From Pseudomonadota bacterium (GTDB lineage: Bacteria; Pseudomonadota; Gammaproteobacteria; Burkholderiales; Burkholderiaceae_B): a DNA stretch of 9,131 nt. A program made the position numbers and the translations under genes. Of this stretch, positions 1 through 8,246 are shown in pieces; position 1 is the first letter of the stretch; every line of letters begins with the position of its first letter. The DNA lies in NCBI GenBank assembly GCA_021793095.1, contig JAJYTK010000027.1, forward strand, positions 1 to 9,131, written 5' to 3'. Below the pieces are notes generated by a model. It was not told where the DNA came from, searched no databases, and was given only the letters and a program-made list of their open reading frames with translations.

Positions 1-1168
1 TATCGACGAAATTGACGCCGTTGGTCGCCAGCGGGGCGCTGGTTTAGGCGGCGGCAATGACGAGCGCGAACAAACACTCAACCAATTGCTGGTTGAAATG
101 GACGGCTTTGAGAGCGGCGAGGGGGTACTCGTGATTGCTGCGACCAACCGCCCCGACGTGCTTGACCCCGCGTTGCTACGCCCTGGGCGTTTTGACCGCC
201 AGGTTGTCGTTGGCTTGCCCGATATTCGTGGCCGCGAGCAGATCTTGCACGTGCACATGCGCAAGGTCCCCTTGGCTACAAACGTCGATGCGCATATCTT
301 GGCGCGCGGTACCCCTGGGTTTTCAGGGGCTGACTTGGCCAACCTCGTCAACGAGGCTGCTTTGTTTGCCGCACGCCGCAATGGCCGCACTGTCGACATG
401 CAAGACTTTGAGCAGGCCAAAGACAAGATCATCATGGGGGCTGAGCGTCGTTCCATGATCATGCCCGAGGAAGAGCGCCGCAATACCGCTTATCACGAGG
501 CCGGTCACGCTTTGGTGGCACGCTTGTTGCCAAAAACTGATCCTGTGCACAAGGTCACGATCATTCCACGTGGGCGTGCCCTCGGGGTGACCATGCAGTT
601 GCCTGAGACCGATCGCTACAGCATGGACAAAGAGCGCTTGCTCAACATGATTGCTGTGCTCTTTGGGGGCCGGATTGCCGAGGAAGTCTTTATGAATCAG
701 ATGACGACCGGTGCCTCTAATGACTTTGAGCGTGCAACCCAATTAGCCCGTGATATCGTCACCCGCTACGGGATGACCGATAGCTTAGGGCCCATGGTGT
801 ACGCTGATAATGATGACGAGGTCTTCCTGGGTCGTAGTATTGGCAAAGGCAATGCCCTGTCTGAGGACACCATGCAAAAGGTTGACCGTGAGATTCGCAG
901 CATCATTGATGAGCAATACACCATTGCACGCAATCTCATCGAGGAAAACCGTGACAAGATGGAGGCCATGGCACAGGCCTTGCTCGAGTGGGAGACCATC
1001 GATGCCGAGCAGATTGATGACATCATGGCCGGTCGCCCACCACGTCCTCCCAAAGACTACTCCGATAGTGGTGGGGGCAATCAAACAGATAGAACACCAC
1101 CAGCAGATGGGGTAAAATCAGACGATGGTAAATCCGCAGATGACAAGCCTGCGACCTCGCCTGTCTAA
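1..1168 (+). CDS. ftsH: ATP-dependent zinc metalloprotease FtsH (5'-truncated, C-terminal 388 aa)
   Basis: Membrane-anchored AAA+ protease that unfolds and degrades misfolded membrane proteins and short-lived regulators. The reading frame is open from base 2, so the gene begins outside the window; the transmembrane segments and Walker A are missing. The fragment opens inside Walker B (IDEID, residues 1-5). The second region of homology follows at about residues 49-66 ([18 protein letters not shown]), with both arginine fingers (R63, R66). The zinc site HEAGH is at residues 165-169 (bases 494-508), and the likely third zinc ligand is D241 in [11 protein letters not shown]. The C-terminus ends in a hydrophilic Asp/Gly/Lys-rich tail of about 35 residues, usual for the family. 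The roughly 250 missing residues match a normal protein of about 640 aa. folP starts 21 bp after the stop, so cotranscription is likely. Identification is secure. Confidence 0.97.
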   Translation, partial: IDEIDAVGRQRGAGLGGGNDEREQTLNQLLVEMDGFESGEGVLVIAATNRPDVLDPALLRPGRFDRQVVVGLPDIRGREQILHVHMRKVPLATNVDAHILARGTPGFSGADLANLVNEAALFAARRNGRTVDMQDFEQAKDKIIMGAERRSMIMPEEERRNTAYHEAGHALVARLLPKTDPVHKVTIIPRGRALGVTMQLPETDRYSMDKERLLNMIAVLFGGRIAEEVFMNQMTTGASNDFERATQLARDIVTRYGMTDSLGPMVYADNDDEVFLGRSIGKGNALSEDTMQKVDREIRSIIDEQYTIARNLIEENRDKMEAMAQALLEWETIDAEQIDDIMAGRPPRPPKDYSDSGGGNQTDRTPPADGVKSDDGKSADDKPATSPV

Positions 1169-1189
1169 ACATGTCTGTATGTAGTTTTC

Positions 1190-2032
1190 ATGAATAATAA
1201 TCATTGGCTTTGCGGGCGCTTCGAGTTGTCACTCGAGCGCCCGTTACTCATGGGGATTGTTAACGTCACCCCAGATTCATTTTCCGATGGACAAAAGTAC
1301 TTGGCTGCCGATCATGCCATCGCCCATGCGCGCGAGCTCGTTGCCCAAGGGGCAGATATTTTGGATATTGGGGGTGAGTCCACTCGCCCAGGCGCCGACC
1401 CTGTACCGATAGAGACCGAGCTGCAACGACTCTTGCCCGTCATTGAGGGCTTGCGCGATCTCGATATTCCTATTTCTGTGGATACCTTCAAACCCGAGGT
1501 CATGCGTGCCGTACTGGACGCCGGGGCAGATATTATTAATGATATTAGCGGCTTCAGGACAGCGGCTTCCCGCGAGGCTGTGGCCCAGAGTCGTTGTGGC
1601 TTGTGTATCATGCATATGCAGGGCGAGCCACGCACCATGCAACAAAACCCGGTTTATGATGATCTCAAGGCCGAGGTGCGTGCCTTTTTATATGCACAGG
1701 TGCAGGCGCTACGCGCCCTAGGGGTCAGTGACCAACGCATGATGCTGGACCCAGGCTTGGGCTTTGGTAAAACCATTCAACATAACTACACCTTGCTACG
1801 TGATTTTAATGATCTAGACATCGATGGTTTGCCTTGGCTAATCGCTCTGTCCCGCAAGGGGATGATTGGCCAGGTGACAGGTCGTCCGGTGGATGAGCGG
1901 TTGGCGGGCAGTATTGCGGGTATGCTCGCCGCCGTGGCTCGTGGTGCCGCGGTCGTGCGGATGCACGATGTGGCGGCCTCGCGCGATGCATTGGATGTTT
2001 GGTTTGCAACTCAGGATCCTTCTATATTATGA
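1190..2032 (+). CDS. folP: Dihydropteroate synthase
   Basis: Cytosolic enzyme of folate synthesis. It joins 6-hydroxymethyl-7,8-dihydropterin pyrophosphate to p-aminobenzoate to give dihydropteroate, and is the sulfonamide target. The 280-aa length matches E. coli FolP (about 282). Visible motifs are [14 protein letters not shown] at residues 21-34 (pterin/pyrophosphate loop 1), [11 protein letters not shown] at 59-69 (loop 2), the NDISGF strand, [15 protein letters not shown] at 221-224 with the pterin-contacting lysine K223, and RMHDV near the end. The common sulfonamide-contact positions look wild type (F31 in loop 1, P67 in loop 2). The ATG at 1190 has no clear Shine-Dalgarno sequence, but it gives the normal distance to the first motif. 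The stop overlaps the glmM start (ATGA), so translation is probably coupled. The order ftsH-folP-glmM is widespread in proteobacteria. Confidence 0.97.
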   Translation: MNNNHWLCGRFELSLERPLLMGIVNVTPDSFSDGQKYLAADHAIAHARELVAQGADILDIGGESTRPGADPVPIETELQRLLPVIEGLRDLDIPISVDTFKPEVMRAVLDAGADIINDISGFRTAASREAVAQSRCGLCIMHMQGEPRTMQQNPVYDDLKAEVRAFLYAQVQALRALGVSDQRMMLDPGLGFGKTIQHNYTLLRDFNDLDIDGLPWLIALSRKGMIGQVTGRPVDERLAGSIAGMLAAVARGAAVVRMHDVAASRDALDVWFATQDPSIL

Positions 2033-3372
2033 CGACAAAAAAATACTTCGGCACGGACGGTATCCGTGGTGTTGTGGGGGGGCAGCTGATAAATGCTGAG
2101 TTTGCCCTGCGTTTAGGCTATGCTGCCGGTGTGGTACTGGCACAAAAGCAGCACACCACCGCACGCCCTACGGTGGTGATTGGCAAAGACACGCGGATTT
2201 CCGGCTATATGCTCGAGTCTGCGCTTGAGGCAGGCTTATCAGCTGCTGGCGTTGATGTCTTGCTGGCAGGCCCAGTGCCTACACCCGCGGTCGCCTATTT
2301 GACGCGCACACTACGCTTGAGTGCCGGTATTGTCATTAGCGCATCGCATAACCCCTATTACGATAACGGCATCAAGTTTTTCTCAGCTCAAGGGATGAAG
2401 CTGCCTGATGAGGTCGAGCTTGCCATCGAGCGCCACTTAGACGAGCCCATTGGCTGCGTGTCTTCTGACAAATTGGGGCGTGCCTCGCGGATTAATGATG
2501 CTGCGGGTCGGTATATTGAGTTTTGTAAAAGCACCTTCCCCAATGACCTCAACCTCTCAGGCTTTAAAATTGTCGTGGATGCCGCACATGGGGCTGCCTA
2601 TCATATTGCGCCGTATGTCTTTCGTGAGTTGGGTGCTGAGGTGGTCGAGATTGGTTGCTCGCCCGACGGGTTTAATATCAATGAGGGGGTAGGTGCCTTG
2701 CACCCGCAGCACTTACTATCCGTTGTGCAGAAATACAGCGCTGATCTAGGGATTGCTTTGGATGGTGATGCGGATCGCTTGCAGATGGTCGATCGGGCTG
2801 GCCGTGTTTATAACGGCGATGAATTGCTCTACATGATCGTACGCGATCGTATGCTCAGTCAAAAAGTACCCGGAGTGGTCGGCACCCTGATGTCCAACTT
2901 GGGACTCGAACGCAAGCTCAATGAGCTGGGGGTAGATTTTGTGCGTGCCCAGGTAGGCGACCGTTACGTGCTCGAGCAACTGCGTCAACGGGGCTGGCAT
3001 TACGGGGGCGAGAGCTCTGGGCATATTTTATGCCTGGACAACCATACCACCGGGGACGGCATTATCGCCGCATTACAAATTCTCACTTCGCTCCGCCACC
3101 ATGATTGCAGTTTGGCCGAGTTGACTGCTGATCTGACCATGTATCCCCAGCATATGGAAAATGTGAGTTGGGAGCGCGGACGCGATTGGACCACGCATGA
3201 ACCCCTTGTACGTGCAAAAGAGCAGGTGGAGGCTCAGCTCGGTCAGAGCGGCCGTGTGCTGATTCGCCCATCCGGCACCGAACCTAAACTGCGCATCATG
3301 GTCGAGGCCGCGAATACAGATTTGCTGAAAGAGGCGATGCACACACTTTTAGAAGCGACCAATAAAATGTAA
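2029..3372 (+). CDS. glmM: Phosphoglucosamine mutase
   Basis: Converts glucosamine-6-phosphate to glucosamine-1-phosphate on the route to UDP-GlcNAc for peptidoglycan and lipopolysaccharide; cytosolic. The ATG at 2029 gives 447 aa, close to E. coli GlmM (445), and an N-terminus [14 protein letters not shown] like the family. An upstream in-frame TTG at 1999 would add an atypical extension inside folP and is rejected. The phosphoserine loop ISASHNP is at residues 103-109, with S106 the likely catalytic serine. The magnesium loop DGDADR is at 245-250, the sugar-binding loop GESSGH at 327-332, and the phosphate-binding [10 protein letters not shown] starts at 413. All key residues are present. 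The start overlaps the folP stop by 4 bases. A weak AGGA (2013-2016) lies 12 bases upstream, so translational coupling probably matters. Confidence 0.97.
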   Translation: MTTKKYFGTDGIRGVVGGQLINAEFALRLGYAAGVVLAQKQHTTARPTVVIGKDTRISGYMLESALEAGLSAAGVDVLLAGPVPTPAVAYLTRTLRLSAGIVISASHNPYYDNGIKFFSAQGMKLPDEVELAIERHLDEPIGCVSSDKLGRASRINDAAGRYIEFCKSTFPNDLNLSGFKIVVDAAHGAAYHIAPYVFRELGAEVVEIGCSPDGFNINEGVGALHPQHLLSVVQKYSADLGIALDGDADRLQMVDRAGRVYNGDELLYMIVRDRMLSQKVPGVVGTLMSNLGLERKLNELGVDFVRAQVGDRYVLEQLRQRGWHYGGESSGHILCLDNHTTGDGIIAALQILTSLRHHDCSLAELTADLTMYPQHMENVSWERGRDWTTHEPLVRAKEQVEAQLGQSGRVLIRPSGTEPKLRIMVEAANTDLLKEAMHTLLEATNKM

Positions 3373-3433
3373 TATGAGAACAAGGGCTTATTAGCTTGCG
3401 CTGTGCAAAAGCAGAATAACAGGGGTTTATGCC

Positions 3434-4216
3434 ATGCTCGAATTAGCACCATCTCGTTTTGCCAATTTACGTAGTGAGGCGTTATGGCAAGACGATGGCA
3501 AGGATGGCTTGCAACTACGTCTGGCTGCGACTGCTGCCGATTTACAGGCAGTACAACGGCTACGTTATGAAATTTTTACCGAAGAACTGCATGCGGTATT
3601 TCCGGATGCCGAGCAGGGGTTGGATAGCGACCATTTCGACAGCTGGTGCGAGCACTTCATGGTGGTCGATAGACACACCGACCAGGTGGTGGGCACTTAC
3701 CGATTATTGACCCCCGAAAATGCCGTCGCTGCCGGGGGTTATTACTCTGAACAAGAGTTTGACCTAGGGCCCTTGCAAGATATTCGCCCGAGTCTGGTTG
3801 AGGTCGGGCGTTCGTGTATTCATGCCAATTACCGTACCGGCCGTGTGATCATGCTCTTATGGTCAGGCATTGCGGCGCTCATGCGGGTAGGTGGCTACCG
3901 CTATCTGTTGGGGTGTGCCAGCGTGAGTCTGCGCGATGATGGCGTGACGGCAGCCGAGGTGTGGCGATGCGCCCAGGAAAGCATGGCCAACAATACGCAT
4001 ATGCCTCAATTACAGCCCATTCATCATTATCCAGTGGAAAAGCTCAACAGTACGTTGCCAGCGCGCATACCGCCCCTCATCAAGGGTTACCTCAATCTAG
4101 GGGCCATCATTTGTGGTGCGCCTGCCTGGGATCCTGATTTTAATACCGCCGATTTTCCGATTTTGCTTGATTTAGAGCAGCTAGACGCACGCTACCGCAA
4201 GCATTTCAATCTCTGA
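3434..4216 (+). CDS. olsB: OlsB-like GNAT N-acyltransferase (lyso-ornithine lipid synthase family, COG3176)
   Basis: Likely transfers a 3-hydroxyacyl chain from acyl carrier protein to the alpha-amino group of ornithine, the first step to ornithine lipid, a phosphorus-free membrane lipid. The 260-aa protein shows the conserved blocks I associate with this family (also called 'putative hemolysin'): RLRYEIF at residues 42-48, DSDHFD at 64-69 followed by WCEHFMVVD, VVGTYRLL at 85-92, VEVGRSCIH at 122-130, LLGCASVSL at 158-166, and C-terminal PPLIKGYLNLGA at 213-224. It has no signal peptide or clear membrane helix. AGGGG at 3421-3425 sits 8 bases before the ATG. It lies 61 bp after glmM and 144 bp before pstS, at a junction where Burkholderiales usually have nothing. 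No olsA partner is present, so the acyltransferase class is firm while the ornithine substrate is inferred. Confidence 0.82.
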   Translation: MLELAPSRFANLRSEALWQDDGKDGLQLRLAATAADLQAVQRLRYEIFTEELHAVFPDAEQGLDSDHFDSWCEHFMVVDRHTDQVVGTYRLLTPENAVAAGGYYSEQEFDLGPLQDIRPSLVEVGRSCIHANYRTGRVIMLLWSGIAALMRVGGYRYLLGCASVSLRDDGVTAAEVWRCAQESMANNTHMPQLQPIHHYPVEKLNSTLPARIPPLIKGYLNLGAIICGAPAWDPDFNTADFPILLDLEQLDARYRKHFNL

Positions 4217-4272
4217 CTCTTTGCGCACTGTTTATTTCCGTTGATCGATTGAATGCGGCGGTTGTGTTCTTG

Positions 4273-4290
4273 TTGTCATCATAGTGTCAT
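4273..4290 (+). promoter_or_regulatory. Pho box (PhoB binding site) of the pst operon
   Basis: The 18-base site TTGTCATCATAGTGTCAT matches the known Pho box consensus CTGTCATAWAWCTGTCAY at 14 of 18 positions. It contains two identical TGTCAT half-sites at 4274-4279 and 4285-4290, exactly 11 bp apart as PhoB dimers require. A degenerate third half-site (TGTGTT, 4263-4268) sits one 11-bp turn upstream. PhoB-activated promoters typically lack a good -35, and none is seen here. Candidate -10 elements are TTTAAT (4296-4301) and TATAGG (4306-4311). The site lies 70 bp before the chosen pstS start, so it should switch on pstSCAB under phosphate limitation. The rest of the olsB-pstS gap (4217-4360) is AT-rich after the box and shows no terminator for olsB. 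Confidence 0.88.
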
Positions 4291-4360
4291 ATTAATTTAA
4301 TACTCTATAGGCACCGAGACTTTCATACACTGCCAGTCATTGGCCGTGAACAATCTGTTT

Positions 4361-5404
4361 ATGCGTATCCAATCTTATATCAATACGGTGCTGGGGGGGT
4401 TGCTACTCATAGCGACAACCGCGATCCACGCAGTTAATATTACTGGTGCTGGGGCATCATTGCCGTATCCTGTATACGCCAAATGGGCAGCAGAGTACCA
4501 CCAAGCAACCCACAAGCAGGTCAATTATCAGTCCATTGGTTCTGGGGGCGGGCAACAGCAAATTATTGTCGGTACCGTAGCTTTCGGGGCGACGGACGAT
4601 CCGATGTCTGCGCAGATGCTCGAGGACGAAGATTTATTGCAATTTCCTGCTGTCATCGGGGGCATTGTGCCCGTCGTCAATTTACCCGGTGTGGGGCCGG
4701 GTGAACTACGGCTGACGGGGCCACTGTTAGCCGATATTTATTTGGGCAAGATTACCCGCTGGGATGACCCCGCCATTCAAGAGATTAATCCAGATTTGGA
4801 CTTGCCAGCGCGTAGTATTGTGGTTGTCCATCGTTCAGATGGTTCCGGGACAACTTTTAATTGGACAAATTATTTAGCCCAAGTGTCCCCTCAATGGCAA
4901 GCCCAGGTGGGGGTGGGCAAGGCCGTGAAATGGCCCCTTGGCCAAGGCGGTAAAGGCAACGAGGGGGTGGCTGCGTATGTGCGCCAATTAAATTATTCCA
5001 TTGGTTATCTTGAGTATGCCTATGCCATTCAAAATGAACTGTCCTGGACTCAGCTGGAAAACAGAGAAGGGCATTTCGTGGAACCAGGTGATCACAGCTT
5101 TACCGCTGCTGCCTTAGAGGCTGATTGGGCAGGGACACCAGGTTTTGGGGTGGTTTTAACACATGTGCAAGGGGAAGATTCCTGGCCCATCACTGCAGCT
5201 ACATTTATTTTGATTAAAAAAAATCAAAGACATCCAGAGCGCGGCAAGGCGGCCTTATCATTTTTCGATTGGGCATTTCGCCAGGGGCGTCAGACCGCGT
5301 TGGATTTACATTATGTGCCGCTGCCTAACCCTTTAATTGATGCGATAGAGGACAGCTGGAAAAATGAGCTGCGTTCTACATCAGGGGCTGCTTTGTGGCC
5401 TTGA
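4361..5404 (+). CDS. pstS: Periplasmic phosphate-binding protein PstS
   Basis: Captures inorganic phosphate in the periplasm and delivers it to PstCA. The ATG at 4361 gives 347 aa (E. coli 346). It has a clean signal peptide: MR, a hydrophobic core (VLGGLLLIATTA), and likely cleavage after AIHA at residue 24, before VNITGAG. Phosphate-pocket motifs follow: GAGASLP (29-35), QSIGSGGG with S61, FGATDDP with D79, and HRSDGSGTTF with R158, S162, G163 and T164. In the first loop the usual Thr-Phe is Ser-Leu (S33, L34). In-frame TTG 4340 and GTG 4346 would only lengthen the n-region, and none of the three starts has a convincing Shine-Dalgarno sequence, so the start is the least certain part. It is the first gene of pstSCAB, downstream of a Pho box. 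Confidence 0.95.
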   Translation: MRIQSYINTVLGGLLLIATTAIHAVNITGAGASLPYPVYAKWAAEYHQATHKQVNYQSIGSGGGQQQIIVGTVAFGATDDPMSAQMLEDEDLLQFPAVIGGIVPVVNLPGVGPGELRLTGPLLADIYLGKITRWDDPAIQEINPDLDLPARSIVVVHRSDGSGTTFNWTNYLAQVSPQWQAQVGVGKAVKWPLGQGGKGNEGVAAYVRQLNYSIGYLEYAYAIQNELSWTQLENREGHFVEPGDHSFTAAALEADWAGTPGFGVVLTHVQGEDSWPITAATFILIKKNQRHPERGKAALSFFDWAFRQGRQTALDLHYVPLPNPLIDAIEDSWKNELRSTSGAALWP

Positions 5405-5434
5405 TTTTAATGATGCTATCCAGCGTGGGTGCAA

Positions 5435-6373
5435 ATGAAGCCTAGTCAAAACGTATTTTTGGATTTTTTGTTTAAGAACATCACACGGGCCTTTGCCGTT
5501 TTTGTGTTCTTATTGCTGTTGGCCATCATCGTTGCGTTATTTTATGAAAGCCGCGACGCGATATCCGCATTTGGGCTATCCTTTCTATGGACCAACGAAT
5601 GGGACCCGGTCAATCATCGCTATGGCGCCTTAGTGCCTGTGGTGGGCACGTTGTTGACCTCTTTGATCGCGCTGCTGATCGCTGTGCCGGCCTCATTTGG
5701 CATCGCTATGTTTTTAACCGAGTTAGCCCCGGTTTGGCTACGCCGCCCGCTTGGCATTGCCATCGAGATGCTGGCAGCTATCCCCTCTATTATCTACGGT
5801 ATGTGGGGGCTATTTGTTTTTGTCCCCCTCTTTCAACGTTTTGTGCAGCCTTATCTGATTGATTGGTTTGCTGGCATTCCCGTTCTAGATGCGGTCTTTG
5901 CGGGTCCTCCTTTTGGCATTGGCTTATTTACCGCAGGATTGATCCTGTCGATCATGATTACGCCTTTCATTACGGCTGTGATGCGCGATGTGTTTGAGGC
6001 GGTGCCGCCAATGCTCAAAGAGTCCGCCTATGGGCTAGGCAGTACGACTTGGGAGGTGATGTGGAAGGTGGTCTTACCATTTACACGTAATGGGGTCATC
6101 GGGGGCATTATGCTTGGTTTGGGTCGCGCTTTGGGCGAAACGATGGCCGTCACCTTTGTGATTGGTAACGCCTTTCAATTGCCAGCTTCTTTGTTTTCAC
6201 CCTCTAACTCCATTGCTTCTGCCTTGGCAAATGAATTTAATGAGGCGGGTGGCTTGCAAAAAGCTGCACTTTTAGAGCTTGGCTTAATTCTGTTTTTAAT
6301 TACTGCTGTGGTTTTAGCTTTGTCCAAGCTTTTGATTATGCGCTTGGCCAAGCAAGAAGGCATCAAGGTATAA
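5435..6373 (+). CDS. pstC: Phosphate ABC transporter permease PstC
   Basis: Inner-membrane permease that pairs with PstA to form the phosphate channel. The 312-aa product (E. coli 319) starts with a short cytosolic tail and a first hydrophobic helix at about residues 18-37. Further membrane segments include [20 protein letters not shown], the stretch around [36 protein letters not shown], and a C-terminal helix near [13 protein letters not shown]. The cytosolic coupling (EAA-type) loop is [20 protein letters not shown], followed by the typical [14 protein letters not shown] at 5429 is an alternative start two codons upstream; ATG 5435 is preferred, but neither has a strong ribosome site. It lies 30 bp after pstS and 13 bp before pstA, clearly one operon. 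Confidence 0.95.
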   Translation: MKPSQNVFLDFLFKNITRAFAVFVFLLLLAIIVALFYESRDAISAFGLSFLWTNEWDPVNHRYGALVPVVGTLLTSLIALLIAVPASFGIAMFLTELAPVWLRRPLGIAIEMLAAIPSIIYGMWGLFVFVPLFQRFVQPYLIDWFAGIPVLDAVFAGPPFGIGLFTAGLILSIMITPFITAVMRDVFEAVPPMLKESAYGLGSTTWEVMWKVVLPFTRNGVIGGIMLGLGRALGETMAVTFVIGNAFQLPASLFSPSNSIASALANEFNEAGGLQKAALLELGLILFLITAVVLALSKLLIMRLAKQEGIKV

Positions 6374-6386
6374 AGCGGGGATACTT

Positions 6387-7253
6387 ATGCGTACCACCCA
6401 AACTCACACCATTCAGCTCACCAACCCGATTTATAGACGTCGGCAACGATTAAACAAAATGATGTTGCTGATTGCCGCTCTGGCCGTGCTCTTTGGGTTG
6501 TTTTGGCTGTTTTGGATTATTTTGACTTTGCTCTACAAGGGCGCCGCTGCGGTGTCTTGGTCACTGTTCACGGAAACCACGCCACCACCAGGCGCGGCGG
6601 GAGGGCTTTTAAATGCCATCTTGGGCAGCCTCATGATGTCAGGGGTGGGCACCCTGTTGGGCACTCCCATAGGGATTCTCGCAGGCACTTATTTGGCGGA
6701 ATACGGCAATCGCGGCTGGCTGGCTCCCACCACACGATTTTTGAATGACGTACTGTTATCAGCCCCGTCCATAGTGATTGGCTTATTTATTTATACCGTG
6801 TATGTGGTACAGATTGGCCACCATTCAGGGTGGGCGGGGGCCTTTGCCCTAGGCATTATCGTCATCCCTGTTGTGGTGCGCTCCACGGATAATATGTTGC
6901 TGTTGGTGCCCAATAGCCTGCGTGAGGCTGCTGCTGCACTGGGCTGCCCGCAATGGCGAATTATCACCATGATCTGCTATCGGGCCGCGCGCTCAGGCAT
7001 TATCACAGGTGCTTTGCTGGCCATTGCGCGCATAGCAGGTGAGACCGCCCCATTATTATTTACTGCGTTGAATAATCAGTTTTTAACCCTCAACATGAAT
7101 GAGCCCATGGCCAACTTGCCAGTGGTGATTTTTCAGTTTGCCGCCAGCCCCTTTAAGGACTGGAACCATCTGGCATGGGCCGGAGCGGCATTGATTACCT
7201 TGTTTGTTTTATTGCTCAATATCCTTGCGCGCGTTTGGTTTCGAAAGAAATAA
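6387..7253 (+). CDS. pstA: Phosphate ABC transporter permease PstA
   Basis: Second inner-membrane permease subunit of the phosphate importer. It is 288 aa (E. coli 296). A basic N-terminus (YRRRQRLNK) precedes the first helix at about residues 25-49. The protein then shows the family features: [39 protein letters not shown], the coupling loop [20 protein letters not shown], and the very conserved [15 protein letters not shown] last helix (about 263-284) ends with the basic tail ARVWFRKK. The ATG is supported by GGGG at 6377-6380, 6 bases upstream. It is 13 bp downstream of pstC and 45 bp upstream of pstB. The shorter start and strong similarity to the end of E. coli PstA leave no real alternative identity. 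Confidence 0.96.
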   Translation: MRTTQTHTIQLTNPIYRRRQRLNKMMLLIAALAVLFGLFWLFWIILTLLYKGAAAVSWSLFTETTPPPGAAGGLLNAILGSLMMSGVGTLLGTPIGILAGTYLAEYGNRGWLAPTTRFLNDVLLSAPSIVIGLFIYTVYVVQIGHHSGWAGAFALGIIVIPVVVRSTDNMLLLVPNSLREAAAALGCPQWRIITMICYRAARSGIITGALLAIARIAGETAPLLFTALNNQFLTLNMNEPMANLPVVIFQFAASPFKDWNHLAWAGAALITLFVLLLNILARVWFRKK

Positions 7254-7298
7254 AAATAGGTTCAGCACCCGCACCCACCAGTTTTTAAGGTAAAGAAG

Positions 7299-8105
7299 AT
7301 GAGTTATTCAATTCAAGAACAGCACGGTTCGAGTCCTTTAGAGGGTCCAGAGAATGCAAAAATTGAGGTTAAGGATCTCAATTTTTACTACGGTCAATTC
7401 CATGCGCTCAAAAATATTAATATGTTTATCAAAGAGAACAAGGTCACCGCATTTATTGGCCCATCGGGCTGCGGCAAGTCGACCTTGTTGCGGACTTTGA
7501 ATCGTATGTTTGAGCTCTATCCGGGGCAACGAGCCGAGGGGCAAATCTTGCTCGACGGTGAAGATCTGTTGACCTCTAAATTGGATATTTCACTGATTCG
7601 CGCCAAGGTGGGGATGGTATTCCAAAAACCGACGCCATTTCCCATGAGTATTTATGACAATATTGCTTTTGGGGTGCGCTTATTTGAGCGCCTGAGCAAG
7701 GGTGAAATGGACGAAAGGGTAGAGTGGGCATTGACCAAGGCGGCGTTGTGGAATGAGGTCAAAGATAAATTGCACCAAAGCGGTAATGGTTTATCAGGAG
7801 GGCAGCAGCAGCGGTTGTGCATCGCCAGAGGAATTGCGATTAAACCCGAGGTGCTCTTGCTGGATGAACCCTGCTCGGCCTTGGACCCCATCTCAACGGC
7901 CAAGATTGAAGAGCTCATCGCAGAGCTCAAGAGCGATTATACCGTGGTGATTGTGACCCATAATATGCAACAAGCGGCCCGCTGCTCGGATTACACTGCA
8001 TATATGTATTTGGGTGAGCTCATTGAGTTTGGCAAGACAGACCAAATATTTGTAAACCCAGGTCGCAAGGAAACCGAAGACTATATTACGGGTCGTTTTG
8101 GTTAA
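7299..8105 (+). CDS. pstB: Phosphate ABC transporter ATP-binding protein PstB
   Basis: Cytosolic ATPase that powers phosphate import through PstCA. In the family, the complex also signals phosphate status to PhoR. The 268-aa protein contains Walker [10 protein letters not shown] (residues 54-62), the Q-loop glutamine Q109 in [11 protein letters not shown] (the PFPMS stretch is typical of PstB), the signature LSGGQQQR (165-172), Walker B VLLLDE (185-190) and the switch histidine H221 in THNMQQA. The C-terminus ends with the PstB-type DYITGRFG. The ATG at 7299 is preceded by AAGG (7287-7290), with 8 bases between. It is the last pst gene: no phoU follows, and the next gene begins 141 bp later. 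No clear terminator follows the stop, so readthrough into the next gene is possible. Confidence 0.97.
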   Translation: MSYSIQEQHGSSPLEGPENAKIEVKDLNFYYGQFHALKNINMFIKENKVTAFIGPSGCGKSTLLRTLNRMFELYPGQRAEGQILLDGEDLLTSKLDISLIRAKVGMVFQKPTPFPMSIYDNIAFGVRLFERLSKGEMDERVEWALTKAALWNEVKDKLHQSGNGLSGGQQQRLCIARGIAIKPEVLLLDEPCSALDPISTAKIEELIAELKSDYTVVIVTHNMQQAARCSDYTAYMYLGELIEFGKTDQIFVNPGRKETEDYITGRFG

Positions 8106-8160
8106 TTTCGCTGACTGTTCGTTGCGCGCTCTTTGGTTGATCACACGGTAGAAGGCAGCA

Positions 8161-8202
8161 AATGAATGTATCATAGATAGGATAAACATCCATGCATTCA
8201 TT
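8161..8202. other. Stem-loop / inverted repeat in the leader of the solute-binding protein gene
   Basis: AATGAATGTAT (8161-8171) can pair with ATGCATTCATT (8192-8202): 10 Watson-Crick pairs plus one T-G wobble. Inside it a smaller hairpin, GGAT (8180-8183) with ATCC (8188-8191) around an AAAC loop, stacks directly on the outer stem, leaving only bases 8172-8179 unpaired. There is no following T-run, so it does not look like a terminator. It lies 45-86 bases before the ATG at 8247. It could be an RNA leader structure, or the outer arms could be an operator. I do not recognise it as a known riboswitch; the function is unknown. The rest of 8106-8246 shows no convincing promoter with both boxes. 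Confidence 0.4.
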
Positions 8203-8235
8203 ACCTGCTAAAAATATAGATAACGCAGAAAATTT

Positions 8236-8240
8236 AGGAG
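8236..8240 (+). promoter_or_regulatory. Strong Shine-Dalgarno sequence fixing the start of the solute-binding protein
   Basis: AGGAG at 8236-8240 is a consensus ribosome site with 6 bases to the ATG at 8247. An in-frame TAG at 8235-8237 overlaps it, so the protein cannot begin further upstream. Together these show that the absence of a signal peptide is not a start-site error. Confidence 0.85.
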
Positions 8241-8246
8241 CCGTGC

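Noticed and set aside
323..742. 139-codon open frame on the - strand inside ftsH
   Set aside because: It lies wholly opposite a region encoding the FtsH protease site, has no recognisable motif, and reflects codon composition of the real gene.
1171..1197. 8-codon open frame overlapping the folP start
   Set aside because: It is very short, with no Shine-Dalgarno sequence and no regulatory motif; most likely chance.
3394..3412. Weak hairpin GCTTGC / GCAAAAGC after glmM
   Set aside because: The stem needs a bulge, is short and has no T-tract, so it is not a credible terminator.
3388..3417. Possible olsB promoter (TTATTA ... CAGAAT, 18-bp spacing)
   Set aside because: The boxes match the sigma-70 consensus at only 3 and 4 of 6 positions, a level expected by chance in this AT-rich gap.
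3401..3418. Possible Pho box before olsB (CTGTGCAAAAGCAGAATA)
   Set aside because: Only the first CTGT and the A-rich middle fit. The second half-site is absent, so it does not support direct PhoB control of olsB.
5410..5445. 11-codon open frame in the pstS-pstC gap
   Set aside because: It has no ribosome site, overlaps the pstC start and has no distinguishing feature.
8137..8174. Promoter for the solute-binding gene (TTGATC ... TATCAT)
   Set aside because: The -10 is good, but the spacing to the -35 is 26 bp, too long for sigma-70, and no better -35 lies at 17 bp.
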